A stretch of DNA of 64,000 nucleotides from Tetrapisispora phaffii CBS 4417 (GCF_000236905.1 NC_016525.1:620001-684000); one strand, 5' to 3'; counted from the first letter of the stretch, positions 20,532 to 29,874 are shown. Made by a program: numbers and translations. Notes: generated from the sequence alone by a model not told the origin.

Positions 20532-20552
20532 TATATATATATATATATATAT
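20532..20552. repeat. (TA)n microsatellite at the SEC13 3' end
   Basis: A run of alternating T and A abutting the SEC13 stop codon in the convergent PNP1/SEC13 intergenic region. Tracts of this type act in yeast as polyadenylation efficiency elements (TATATA), so it may serve 3'-end formation of one or both genes. Confidence 0.6.
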
Positions 20553-21440
20553 TTATTGCTGAACTTCACCAGCTGAATCCCATGATCCACTTAGATTCTG
20601 CTTCCATAAAGTAACTTTATTGTCACCACCGGAAATTGCTAGAACATTTCCTGACAAAGACCAACTTGCTCTCCATAAGACATCCGAAAATTTTTCTGAT
20701 TTTAGTAATGTTTTCTTCCATGGTCCATCATTATTTACTTGTGTCCAGATCACACAAGTACGATCCTGAGAAACAGAAGCAATGTATGATTGTGATAGCA
20801 AAGATGGAGACCAAGCAACATCCCTAACCCAATCGGAATGGCCCTCTAATGATTCTTCTAAACTGTACGTTTTGCTATTGGACTCGTATTTCCAAACCTT
20901 AACTAAATTATCAGCCCCACCTGTGACAAATCGGCGAAGTTGTTTCAGGGATTTGTTTTGTTCTTCTACAACTGCAGGAGCCCAGCATACTGAATTAACA
21001 CCAATCGAATGGGCATCAATGACAATTGGTGTCAAAGATCCATTTTCTTCAAATTCGATGATGGAAACCTTACCATCAGAAGAACCTGCCAACAACAAAG
21101 CACCGTATTCATGTGGGGCCCACTTAACTGAGTTGACAGATGCAGTATGAGTTGAATGAACAGCGATTTGACTCCATTTACCATTTTCCTCTTTCCAGAT
21201 TAAAACTTTACCATCGTATGAACAAGATGCTAAAGTATTACCAAATTTTGGATGAGCCCATTCAACTCTCCATACTGGACCTTCATGACCAAATAATGTA
21301 TCAACTAATCTCTGATTTCCACCTTCGATATCGAAAATCTTGATTGTCTTATCTGATGAACAAGTTGCCAGACGTTTACCATAATAATCTAATGCTGTAT
21401 CGTGTATTAAATCGGAATGTGGGTTAGCGATAGAAACCAT
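20553..21440 (-). CDS. SEC13: COPII coat and nuclear pore WD40 protein Sec13
   Basis: 295 residues (S. cerevisiae 297). It is a six-bladed beta-propeller that completes with a blade from Sec31, Nup145C or Sea4. Repeats begin at [35 protein letters not shown]. Further blades include [68 protein letters not shown] and [26 protein letters not shown]. It acts in the outer coat of ER-derived vesicles, the Nup84 complex and SEACAT. The gene sits between PNP1 and HRD3, the YLR209C-208W-207W order. Confidence 0.97.
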   Translation of the reverse strand: MVSIANPHSDLIHDTALDYYGKRLATCSSDKTIKIFDIEGGNQRLVDTLFGHEGPVWRVEWAHPKFGNTLASCSYDGKVLIWKEENGKWSQIAVHSTHTASVNSVKWAPHEYGALLLAGSSDGKVSIIEFEENGSLTPIVIDAHSIGVNSVCWAPAVVEEQNKSLKQLRRFVTGGADNLVKVWKYESNSKTYSLEESLEGHSDWVRDVAWSPSLLSQSYIASVSQDRTCVIWTQVNNDGPWKKTLLKSEKFSDVLWRASWSLSGNVLAISGGDNKVTLWKQNLSGSWDSAGEVQQ

Positions 21441-21824
21441 TGCAAATAATTTATTTTATTGCAAGGGGATATGTCTTCAACTAGTCAAGCAATTAGGAGA
21501 TTTCAATAAGCTGTGTATAAATATGAAGTGTCTTAAGTGCAATTCAGACTTCAAAGTTGATCCTAATCAGAAATGTATGCTCTTGTTATAGTTATTCTGT
21601 CTACTTTCCGATATTTGAAGCATTAAGATTGATATTTTATTATTACCATTGCGGGTCGGGTAATATGCAACTGGATTCAGCCGCTATGTAACTATTACTA
21701 ATCTCCCTTCACCAAGAACCATCTTCAACATGACATTATACATAACATTTCATGACTTTTTCGTTTATAAATTGATCCTAAATAAATAATAATATGGTTT
21801 AAGTTATTTACTGAAAATGGTAAT
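21441..21824. promoter_or_regulatory. SEC13 promoter / HRD3 3' region
   Basis: About 380 bp between two - strand genes. AT-rich; a GCGGGTCGGGT stretch at about 21651-21661 is the only GC-richer motif (Reb1-like sites of the form CGGGTAA are close: CGGGTAAT at 21657-21664). This matches the Reb1 consensus CGGGTAA and lies about 220 bp upstream of SEC13. Confidence 0.5.
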
Positions 21825-24122
21825 CTATACTAATCTTTGATCATTTACACGTATTTGGACACCTTGTCTTCTTGCAATTGCACGCACTAAGATGTAGAAT
21901 AAGAAAATCAAACCGACTATTGCGACACCATACAAATCTTCTGTTGTTAAACCTAGAATTTCAGTTATTGTTGTTATGTAGGTGCCAAAATGAAAGTCTG
22001 CGTTTGATCCCGTACGAGAGTGTCTACTATTATCATTTATGATATTTTTGAAAATTGTGATAATTTGCATGTACCAGGGTATTGAATTAAATAAATCAAT
22101 GTTTTTATCATCAGAACTAGTGTTATAACCATTGATTCTGCTCCACCATGCTTTTAATTGTAATTTTAGTAAACTTAATTTCACTCCTAATAAAATATTT
22201 TTATCGTATTCTAAAGCTTCGTCATAGAATCGTTTTGCTAAATAATAATCTTTTTCCACACCTAGTCCATATTCATACATGTATCCCAAGTTCCATAATG
22301 CACTTGAGGAATATCTCAAAGAAGCACTTTGGTACATCGTAATTGCTCTTGGGTAATCACCCATATTATAATATAAGTTACCTGCAATGACACCTGCATC
22401 AGTATTATGTAAATTGAAAGCACGTGAATAATAAGATATCGATAGCTGCTTTCTTTCTTCAGATGTGACATATTCATCATCTAATAGAGGAGACATACGG
22501 TAAAGTAAATATGCAGTTGATACCAAGGCAGGCTCCCACCCTTGTTCTCCTGCCTGTAGATAGCCCCAAATTGCGGCCTCAGTTTTGCCTAATAATAAAT
22601 TCACATACGCTTCTTTTAATTGAGGAGCTGATATATGATCATTTTTTTCTATAAAATGCTTGTAAAGAAATGCAGTATCATCACATGAATGCTGATTGTT
22701 GAAACCATCTTCAAGCATTTTAGCAAATTCATAAATTGATGGTACATGCCCTCTTGAATAAGCTTGTTGCATTAGAACAAATGGATCACCTAATTTCATT
22801 TCTGGATGTGCAATGGATATTTTTGATAATTGGAAAAAATCATTCCCATCTTCATCATTCATCCCCGTCATGTATTTATAATATTGAGCAGCTTTGGTGA
22901 TGTTATTATAGGCATACTGAGAAATCAAACCCAAATCACGGTAAGCTCCACTACGAATATATGTTAACGGTTTGAGCACCTCAACAGATCTCTTTAAATA
23001 AAATTCTGCTGTTGCAACATCTGCAGTTGGAACACCTTCGCCAGTCAAATACAAATGGCCCAACAAGTCTATACATTTGGAATAAAAATACAATTGAATA
23101 TTTTCCATAAGGACGGTTGTGTCATCATATTCCATATATACATTTTCCAAAGCTATTCTTGCCCTTTCGGGGTCTCGTCTTTTGTTATAGGTTCCTTTGT
23201 ACATATCCAATGCAGTGTAATATATATCGACCAATTCGTCTATCATCTGGTCATCATCATCAGCGAACATATTTTCAGAAGTGAAACTTAAAACGATCCT
23301 TCCTTCATTCATTTGTGTATAAAATATCGAAGATAGATCAGGTTTTTGTGATGGTGTTCTTGTCAATGACGCTGATATCGTATTTAAACCGGAACCGATA
23401 AGACCATCTTCAAAATCTGAGACTCTGATGTTATAAGTTTCCAATGGTGGGAAAAAAATGTTCCATTCTTCTGGAGTGTATGTATTTTTAATATAATCAG
23501 CGACTTCTCTATATAATAACAATGCTTTATCACAATCTCTTGGAACATTCAGGCCTGCTAAATACCTATAAGCCAAAGCCTGTTTTGCTCTAATATCCCC
23601 TAATAATGCCGACTTTTCGTAATAGACCAAGCTCTTTGGAGTGTCAATAGGAATTGTCCCCAGTAGACCTGTTGAGTAGATGACTGCCATTTCGAACAAA
23701 CCTGTTGAATTTGTATAATTTGTAACTTCGTTAAATCTCATCAAATATTCTACTGCCAAAGTTTTGTTCTGCGGCAAACCATACGAGCCCAACAGGTTAA
23801 TATTTGCTAGCTTGTACAACGCCTCTGCATTGTTAAACTTCTCTGCTGATATTTGCAAATCATTATATAATTTCAATTGGAGAGAGTTGGTTGAATTCTG
23901 TTCATTCCAAAACTCATCGTATTCCTTCAATTGTTGTTCTGGCGAATATGCATCAGAGAGCTGAAGTCTCTTTGAATCCAGCATTTTATTATCACTAGCA
24001 AAATAATCCACATTGAACTGCGGTTCATTCAACAAAGTTTTCACGTCATTCCATGGATCCACCAGTTGTGCCAAAACGTTCACTGACACTACCAGTGTAA
24101 AACAAAGCCTATGCAAAAGCAT
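21825..24122 (-). CDS. HRD3: ERAD substrate receptor Hrd3 (SEL1L homologue)
   Basis: 765 residues from the first ATG (complement of 24120-24122); S. cerevisiae Hrd3 is 833. An N-terminal signal peptide (~1-20: MLLHRLCFTLVVSVNVLAQL) leads to a large ER-lumenal domain of SEL1-type repeats, for example AEALYKLANINLLGSYGLPQNKTLAVEYL-type and SALWNLGYMYEYGLGVEKDYYLAKRFYDEA-type units (each listed here only in part of the protein). A single membrane segment near the C-terminus is DLYGVAIVGLIFLFYILVRA. NxT/S sequons are present. Hrd3 partners the Hrd1 ubiquitin ligase in the lumenal and membrane branches of ER-associated degradation. Neighbour SEC13 matches S. cerevisiae. Confidence 0.95.
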   Translation of the reverse strand: MLLHRLCFTLVVSVNVLAQLVDPWNDVKTLLNEPQFNVDYFASDNKMLDSKRLQLSDAYSPEQQLKEYDEFWNEQNSTNSLQLKLYNDLQISAEKFNNAEALYKLANINLLGSYGLPQNKTLAVEYLMRFNEVTNYTNSTGLFEMAVIYSTGLLGTIPIDTPKSLVYYEKSALLGDIRAKQALAYRYLAGLNVPRDCDKALLLYREVADYIKNTYTPEEWNIFFPPLETYNIRVSDFEDGLIGSGLNTISASLTRTPSQKPDLSSIFYTQMNEGRIVLSFTSENMFADDDDQMIDELVDIYYTALDMYKGTYNKRRDPERARIALENVYMEYDDTTVLMENIQLYFYSKCIDLLGHLYLTGEGVPTADVATAEFYLKRSVEVLKPLTYIRSGAYRDLGLISQYAYNNITKAAQYYKYMTGMNDEDGNDFFQLSKISIAHPEMKLGDPFVLMQQAYSRGHVPSIYEFAKMLEDGFNNQHSCDDTAFLYKHFIEKNDHISAPQLKEAYVNLLLGKTEAAIWGYLQAGEQGWEPALVSTAYLLYRMSPLLDDEYVTSEERKQLSISYYSRAFNLHNTDAGVIAGNLYYNMGDYPRAITMYQSASLRYSSSALWNLGYMYEYGLGVEKDYYLAKRFYDEALEYDKNILLGVKLSLLKLQLKAWWSRINGYNTSSDDKNIDLFNSIPWYMQIITIFKNIINDNSRHSRTGSNADFHFGTYITTITEILGLTTEDLYGVAIVGLIFLFYILVRAIARRQGVQIRVNDQRLV

Positions 24123-24433
24123 CCTGGAATATGCAAACAACTTCTATAAAGTGTACCTCTAGTGATGAAAACCAATTGCTCGTTGAAGCTGTAGTTTAAA
24201 GAGTAATTTTGAGAACACAATTAGTATGTTAAACAAGGGATTATAAATAGGTATCCCATGCATTTTTAACTAAGCTGTGTATGTAATTTTTGACTATGCA
24301 GTTTAAGCGCATTAACTAATGCGCTTAAACTATATAAGAGAGATAAATATATAAATATATACGTTACATGAAAATATATATGCTTGTGATAGAAATTAGA
24401 GATGTTACGATACAAGATCGAGACGTAACAGTG
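24123..24433. promoter_or_regulatory. Divergent promoter region HRD3 / MHF2 with palindrome
   Basis: About 310 bp. Contains the 15-bp-arm inverted repeat at 24300-24331, directly followed by TATATAAG (24331-24338) on the MHF2 side. The frame of MHF2 is open upstream to an ATG at 24368, but that lies only about 35 bp after the TATA-like box. Confidence 0.55.
24300..24331. repeat. Perfect inverted repeat, 15-bp arms with 2-nt spacer
   Basis: AGTTTAAGCGCATTA (24300-24314), spacer AC, exact reverse complement (24317-24331). It lies between the divergent HRD3 and MHF2 starts and ends on the first base of a TATATAAG box. Position and symmetry suggest a dimeric-factor operator shared by both genes, or an extruding cruciform. 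Confidence 0.85.
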
Positions 24434-24760
24434 ATGAACGAGGAGGAATTGGATGGACCGATCCCTAAGGATACCATTGCTAGAATCTTGCAATTGGAGT
24501 CGTTTGGTGAAGAGACTCGTATTTCTGCAGAGTCCGTTGGAATTCTTCAAAAATACATGGAGCTGTTTGTTCGAGAAGCAGTGCTGCGATCGATTGAGAA
24601 CCGTGAACAGAAACAATCCAACATCGAAGCACTTAAAAAGGCTCCTGCTAAGGCCAACCCGGATCAACTGCAGACCTTCCAACATAGCTTCAATGGCATC
24701 GAGCTAACCCATGAGGACTTAGAGGAAATATCAGGACTCTTGCTATTAGACATGTCGTAA
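24434..24760 (+). CDS. MHF2: Histone-fold protein MHF2 / CENP-X
   Basis: 108 residues from the ATG at 24434; S. cerevisiae Mhf2 (YDL160C-A) is 80. Mhf2 pairs with Mhf1 (CENP-S) to stimulate the Mph1/FANCM helicase at stalled forks and to associate with the kinetochore. Histone-fold segments match: IPKDTIARILQLESFG (helix 1), ISAESVGILQKYMELFVREAVLRSIENR (long helix 2) and LTHEDLEEISGLLLLDM (C-terminal helix, very like Sc LSHQDLERIVGLLLMDM). Extra length comes from a Lys/Ala/Gln-rich insert (~63-90) and a slightly longer N-terminus. An upstream ATG at 24368 would add 22 residues, but the nearby TATA-like box argues against it. In S. cerevisiae it lies between STE7 and DHH1; here HRD3 is its neighbour. 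Confidence 0.88.
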   Translation: MNEEELDGPIPKDTIARILQLESFGEETRISAESVGILQKYMELFVREAVLRSIENREQKQSNIEALKKAPAKANPDQLQTFQHSFNGIELTHEDLEEISGLLLLDMS

Positions 24761-25538
24761 AAGCCTAGTTGCCCGGACATAAACTCACCATTGCTCGTTA
24801 CCCGCATCTCCCTGTTTACCCCTTCCGTGGGACACGCACCTGCCCTCGCGGGGACTTCCGCGGCAACACCCAAATCCTTTTTACCCTGCCCTCTCTCGCC
24901 CGTCCCTGTGACTTGTCCCGCGAGAGGGTGGTGTAACAACTGGCGTGTGGCTCCGTGACCGGATTGAGATTTCGGGTGCATAACGCCGCTGTTACCGGAA
25001 ACAACGAGTGGTAGGGTGCAGGCGCGCGTGTGGGTGTACATGCCCACGTGACTTGGCCGGGCGTTTCGGTGATTGGTTTGGCTTTTAATAGTGAAGGCCC
25101 AAGCATACGACAATAAAGCCAACTCTATTTCTAACAGATGCAAACGATGTACCCATAACGTTGTTGTTGATAAGTAGACGTTCGTGTGGGTGTCGATTTA
25201 CGGTTAGCAACTGACATGGTGTTTTGTGGATCTTAGACTGTGCTAGACACTGTTAAGATGCACCTCTGTGTCAACGGAATATCCAAAGAACAAGAGGAGT
25301 CTAATGAACTCCGGATCGTGCTTGTTTCGTCTCTTATCTGTTAGATCCCATTTAGTTTATCAGAAGGGTGTAAATGTTTCGATGAGGTGCTTAGTAATGG
25401 TTCCACCCACACTTTATCACATATATAAGAGGCAGACTTCTTCATAAAAATAGATGGACAGCAACCGAGACTTATTTATTCTTACATATAATCATTGTCT
25501 AGTTGTAATTATATAACAAACTCAATCGCACAGTCGCT

Positions 25539-25566
<28 letters not shown>
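24761..25566. promoter_or_regulatory. HMX1 upstream region, GC-rich, with Aft1-type sites
   Basis: About 800 bp. The part at about 24780-25060 is markedly GC-rich. Two exact matches to the Aft1 consensus YRCACCCR are on the - strand at 24973-24980 (CGGGTGCA) and 25031-25038 (TGGGTGTA); a core GGGTGCA is also at 25014-25020. A CACGTG E-box is at 25045-25050. A TATA box TATATAAG lies at 25422-25429 and a (CA)13 tract abuts the start codon. Aft1 induces HMX1 in S. cerevisiae under iron limitation, so the sites fit. ENT1/ENT2 and DHH1, expected hereabouts in the ancestral order, are absent. Confidence 0.55.
25539..25564 (+). repeat. (CA)13 microsatellite in the HMX1 5' leader
   Basis: Thirteen CA units end 2 nt before the HMX1 ATG at 25567. 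It is in-frame open, so a longer start at or near 25495 would give a Thr-His repeat; that is not family-like and is rejected. Length variation here could affect translation. Confidence 0.9.
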
Positions 25567-25569
<3 letters not shown>

Positions 25570-26529
25570 TCAAACGTAAAAATTATTCCTTCTCCAACTG
25601 ATGTGAAAGCTCTAGCTAATAGAATTAACTTCGAAACAAGAGACTTCCATAATAAGATAGGTGCTTTCATGTCAATTAGACTCGCACTCGCGTTAAGACA
25701 TGGTTTCATTTATAGACAAGGTCTAGTTGCATTTTATCATATTTTCGGAACCATTGAGAATGAAATAGATAACTTATTAAATACGCTAGATTCAGAACTG
25801 GATTCTGTTCAAATACAAACAAAAAAAATCTTGAAATCCTTCTATGTAAACGAGTTTAGAAGAAAAGATAATTTGCTTCAAGATTTGACTGTTCTTTACT
25901 ATCCGGAATTCAAAGGGAATAGACAAGATGTGTTGGATTTCTTAAATTCGGAAACGTTTAACAAAGAGAACTATCCAGAATTAAACTTCTTCACAGATTA
26001 TATCAAAGACACTACGAAGGAGAAACCATATACAATCATTGCATACTGCCATGTCCTTTACCTGGCGTTATTTGCAGGTGGCAAGATCATGAAATCAAAT
26101 GTTCTTAAAAATGTAGGTCTATTCCCAAAATTCGACCACATGTCTCATGAAGAAGTAACGAATCAAGGTAGTAATTTCTTTAGATTCACACAAGAAGACA
26201 CCGCTGATTTCGATTCAAAACTAAGATTCGAATATAAGAAGAATTATGAACTTTCAACAAGAGATGAATTGAATGAGATGCAAAAAAATGATATCATCGA
26301 AGTGTCAAAAAATATTTTCGTTATGTTGGAAAATGTTATTGCTGAAATCGGGGCCAAGAACAGAACCAAGTTGATGGGGGGCTTCACATTGAAAACAATA
26401 ACATATTTGGTTGAAGAATGGAAATACAATGAAAAATTAACAAAGACAAATAAACAAATAATACTCCTTATCATCTCAATTATCAATATATTAATAACTT
26501 ACACCATCATTAAATGGTTTCTCTCCTAA
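25567..26529 (+). CDS. HMX1: ER membrane-anchored haem oxygenase
   Basis: 320 residues from the ATG at 25567 (S. cerevisiae Hmx1, YLR205C, is 317). It degrades haem and releases iron, and is linked to iron recycling and oxidative stress. The N-terminus VKIIPSPTDVKALANRINFETRDFHNKIGAFM aligns closely with Hmx1, with the proximal haem-ligand His at ~28. AYCHVLYLALFAGGKIMKSN contains the distal-helix Gly motif of haem oxygenases. A hydrophobic C-terminal anchor (~295-320) precedes the stop. HMX1 then MSS51 on one strand equals YLR205C-YLR203C with QRI5 (YLR204W) missing between them. Confidence 0.96.
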
Positions 26530-27080
26530 TGTTACCCACCATGATTTGCTTAAAATTACTTTAAAGTTATATATATATTATATAACATATATATTATCAT
26601 TACACTCTAATATCATCAAACCCATTGTGACACTTTCTTGTCATTCGTGACACTTACTTACCGACAATAATGAAACATCACGTGACATACGGTTGTCTGT
26701 CTCTGGGGTTCAAACTAAAAAAATTATTTGTCGTTTAAGCATTTGAATCTTAATCTAAATAATAACTGCCTGTGTAGTAAAACGTACACAACAATTGAAT
26801 GTCTTCATGTTGTTGCAAGGCTAAAGGAATGTATATATCCTTATTTAAAAAGTATTGACTTCTGTAATTGGTCTTTCTTCGTGGTAATATCTCTTCTTTC
26901 TCGGATAAAAACTACCGTTTAAGGAGACTAAGAAATACGACTAGTACAAGCAACGAATATTATTCAATCGTTATTCTATTTTATTTAGAGCCCTATCTGC
27001 TTCATATTTGTACCAACTGTTAGATCTGTTGTCACTGTAAGTGGTACTTCGTGTTATACAATACATTATATCGCAAAAAA
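26530..27080. promoter_or_regulatory. Intergenic HMX1-MSS51
   Basis: About 550 bp. A self-complementary AT tract lies at about 26567-26596. A consensus Cbf1-type TCACGTGA is at 26678-26685, about 400 bp before MSS51. QRI5, present here in S. cerevisiae, was looked for; only a 64-codon random-looking frame is visible. Confidence 0.5.
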
Positions 27081-28391
27081 ATGACTGTCCTCATGTCTTC
27101 GATCAATACTTTGAGACATCCAATGTCCATGAACATTTTGAATAAGAATACTTTAACATCTCTGCCATCAAGCCAGAAAAGATCATTGATGGGGTTTGTT
27201 AAAAACGCATTGGGTTTAGATCCATCTCCATCCCCTGACGATCCAACTCCAGAGAACAGGTTCCATCCTTGGGATCAATCCCCTTCCCCTGATTTGAGAG
27301 AAAGGGCAGCAAGAATTAGAACTCTTGCTAAATGTCCTGTGACAAAGAAGGAAATTAATTATACCTGTCCACTCTCTGGGATCCCAACCCATCATTCAAG
27401 GGAGGCTTGGGAAGCCGACAAAGATTATCATCAATCGAAAAGATACGAAATTTTAAAGAAAGTAAATATTTACGAACATGATCTAAGAAGTGGAAGACCT
27501 TTCCCTGAATTTGATTTTCCATTAGATCAGATTCATGATCGTGTTGTAAATTTGACAAACTGGGATTTATTTTTTTATACACGTAACTTTTACTCAATGG
27601 ACACAGAGTTCCAATTAGCTGCCGTGACTAAAATGTTGAGTTATCCAATGACCATTGGTTCAATATTGCATCAATTTTCTCCATATTCTTTAAATCCAAA
27701 AGGCCCAATTACTTTAGAAGGTTTAAAATCACTAGCGGCACTACGTTATAGTTTATACCCATTCCAACGTAAATCTAATATATCTCTAAAATTGCACGAT
27801 CGTCCAATGAGAATATTTATTTTAGGAGCTAGAGCTGAAGCTCAATTGCCAGGTCATGTATGGAAGCAACTGCAATTTTTATTTCCTGATCAAACTTTCG
27901 AGATTCACTTCATCGGCACTGAATGTTTACTAAACAATGAAAAAAACAAATATATAAAATCAGCTATTCCTGTTGTTAAGAAAATTGATGAAACTATGAA
28001 ACTAATCTATCATTCTGACTATTTCCATGTTTACCACGAAGCTCAAGATTTTGTTCCTTATGATCCATATTTAGACGTTTTCTTCACTTTCCATCCTGGT
28101 TTTGCTGCCCCTGAGACTTCAGACTTGTGGATGGGTGATACAATGAAGGCTTTACTAGAGACTAAATGTGCCATCTTTACCACCGGTTTTAACAAGCAAG
28201 ATATTACCAATGATGTTGAGATTGTCAAAGCTAGATATGGGAAAGAGATGGATACTCTAATGGATCCAATTAAGAATTCATATGGTAGTACAAAATGGGA
28301 ATTAAATGACATGAATCCCCAAGAAATTTTCCAATTCAACATGTATGTTGCAGGATTTAGAGGGAAGAGATACCATACTATTAAGAGATAA
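27081..28391 (+). CDS. MSS51: Mitochondrial COX1 translational activator Mss51
   Basis: 436 residues from the ATG at 27081, the same length as S. cerevisiae Mss51 (YLR203C); the frame upstream starts only with GTG. The N-terminus is basic and hydroxylated (mitochondrial targeting). ENRFHPWDQSPSPDLRERAARIRTLAKCPVTK contains the family's CPV motifs (haem-regulatory-type Cys-Pro), and KEINYTCPLSGIPTHHSREAW is the zinc-binding-like core (Cys/His). Mss51 activates COX1 mRNA translation and binds newly made Cox1, coupling synthesis to complex IV assembly. It is imported to the matrix side of the inner membrane. Confidence 0.97.
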   Translation: MTVLMSSINTLRHPMSMNILNKNTLTSLPSSQKRSLMGFVKNALGLDPSPSPDDPTPENRFHPWDQSPSPDLRERAARIRTLAKCPVTKKEINYTCPLSGIPTHHSREAWEADKDYHQSKRYEILKKVNIYEHDLRSGRPFPEFDFPLDQIHDRVVNLTNWDLFFYTRNFYSMDTEFQLAAVTKMLSYPMTIGSILHQFSPYSLNPKGPITLEGLKSLAALRYSLYPFQRKSNISLKLHDRPMRIFILGARAEAQLPGHVWKQLQFLFPDQTFEIHFIGTECLLNNEKNKYIKSAIPVVKKIDETMKLIYHSDYFHVYHEAQDFVPYDPYLDVFFTFHPGFAAPETSDLWMGDTMKALLETKCAIFTTGFNKQDITNDVEIVKARYGKEMDTLMDPIKNSYGSTKWELNDMNPQEIFQFNMYVAGFRGKRYHTIKR

Positions 28392-28880
28392 TTCCAACAA
28401 GCATTGTGTTAATACTCATTCGCCTTTTTTTTACATCCGATATATGTTGCAGAACAGGTCTCTTGTCACCACTATTTGAAATCAAATAATTTTCAATGTT
28501 GAAATTACATTAGACTAGCTCCCAAATTATGAATTGCATTTGATGAATTCAAATTGTAAATAATAATCACATTTTTTTAAATCTTATAAACTCTACATGT
28601 ATATAAATATAATCACGACAAACTATAAAATAATTATTTGTTAAAAGATTCAGAAATTTTAGCTCGCAACGTACTGTCATCTTCTTACAATTTGAATGCA
28701 TTTATAAGATATCAAATAGCAAATGAACTTGACATTTAGTAGAATCGTAAAGAAGTTTGATAATTATAGCACAGATTTATATTTATTTTTCTTATTAAAA
28801 ATTAAATTTTTATATGATGTGAGATGGCAAATATAAATTTATATATTAAATGTTCTCTAATTTCCCATTGAAAAACGTAT
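28392..28880. other. Convergent intergenic MSS51 / CDC36
   Basis: About 490 bp of AT-rich 3' flanking DNA for two convergent genes. No frame, repeat or site worth naming was seen. CDC9, expected next to CDC36 in the YDL order, is absent. Confidence 0.5.
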
Positions 28881-29456
28881 TCACATGATGGCATTATAAA
28901 ATAATACGAAATCTCTTTGACATTTTTCCCATCTTTGTGGGTCAAAAAATATGTAAGAGCCCCTTTCACTTTGTCCATCTGCTGTTACTATAGGTTCTAC
29001 TATTGGATCTTTTGTTAGCCAAGCCTTTAATATTTTATGATAACGCCAATTACGTTTCCTCAGTTCTAAATAGGTTAATTCCTGGATCACGGTGCCAGGA
29101 TGCTTGTAAAATAAATAAAACAGCGTCTCATCTTGAAATAATGAAATTCTTTGCTGGTCTGTTTCCACAGAATTGAAAACTGATGGTGTATCTATAGATT
29201 GTAAAACTTTTGGTATATTAGTGAATGACTTTGGTGTGAAATAACGTGGTTCTACTTCACTCCTAGAAGTTTCTGCCCATGGAGATTGGAAAGTATCCAG
29301 AACACGATATCTTTTATTGTTATTAGGTATGCCTAAAGAATGTTGTATTGAGGTCAAATCAGCACCGATGGTCATAGCATGATTATATTTTTTTGAAAAT
29401 TCAGGGTCATCCTGTTTGATTAAAGGAAGCAGTGCTTCTAAACCAAATTTATCCAT
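28881..29456 (-). CDS. CDC36: CCR4-NOT subunit Cdc36 (NOT2)
   Basis: 191 residues, identical in length to S. cerevisiae Cdc36 (YDL165W). The N-terminus MDKFGLEALLPLIKQDDPEFSKKYNHAMTIGADL is diagnostic. The second half is a NOT2/3/5 domain: DETLFYLFYKHPGTVIQELTYLELRKRNWRYHK with LTKDPIVEP and GSYIFFDPQRWEK. It is the scaffold partner of Not5/Not3 on Not1 in the deadenylation and transcription-control complex. It is divergent from FAP7, matching YDL165W/YDL166C. Confidence 0.97.
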   Translation of the reverse strand: MDKFGLEALLPLIKQDDPEFSKKYNHAMTIGADLTSIQHSLGIPNNNKRYRVLDTFQSPWAETSRSEVEPRYFTPKSFTNIPKVLQSIDTPSVFNSVETDQQRISLFQDETLFYLFYKHPGTVIQELTYLELRKRNWRYHKILKAWLTKDPIVEPIVTADGQSERGSYIFFDPQRWEKCQRDFVLFYNAIM

Positions 29457-29874
29457 TACGAATCAGTATTGTGTCTCACACGTAAAAAAGTCGAAATAAT
29501 CAATCAAAGTTTTATTTCTGTTATAAAAAGCAATATATCCTTATCCGTGCTATTCAATATATGTTAGTATCCCTTTCAATAATTGATACAAAGACTTTAT
29601 AAGAAATATTGAATATTGTAGTTATATTTCAATTCATAAAGTGTTCATTACAAAAATGAAAAATTTATTATGAGAATTTCCGGAAAGCCTCTAAGATATG
29701 AAAAAATCGATGAGCTCTATACTACAATGCACACTTTATGAAGTTGATAGTTTATTAAAGTTGTTTATGATTTATCAACAAAAGAAATGTTCAATAGTCT
29801 ATATAGAGAGGTGAACTTGCTTCTAAGTTAATTTTTAAGACGGCAATTGAGTTAAGATAAACTACCAATTAAAG
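29457..29874. promoter_or_regulatory. Divergent promoter CDC36 / FAP7 with RRPE and PAC-like motifs
   Basis: RRPE consensus TGAAAAATTT at 29657-29666 and a PAC-like TCGATGAGCT at 29707-29716 (one mismatch to GCGATGAGMT), 160-220 bp before FAP7. This pair marks ribosome-biogenesis promoters and suits FAP7, needed for 20S pre-rRNA cleavage. Confidence 0.6.

Noticed and set aside
24664..25143. 159-codon ORF on - overlapping the MHF2 3' end and the HMX1 upstream region
   Set aside because: It is antisense to the conserved MHF2 C-terminus, has no family features and lies in a GC-rich stretch where stop codons are rare by composition.
25495..25566. Longer HMX1 start giving 24 extra residues with a Thr-His repeat
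   Set aside because: The extension is a translated (CA)n microsatellite; family alignment begins at the ATG at 25567.
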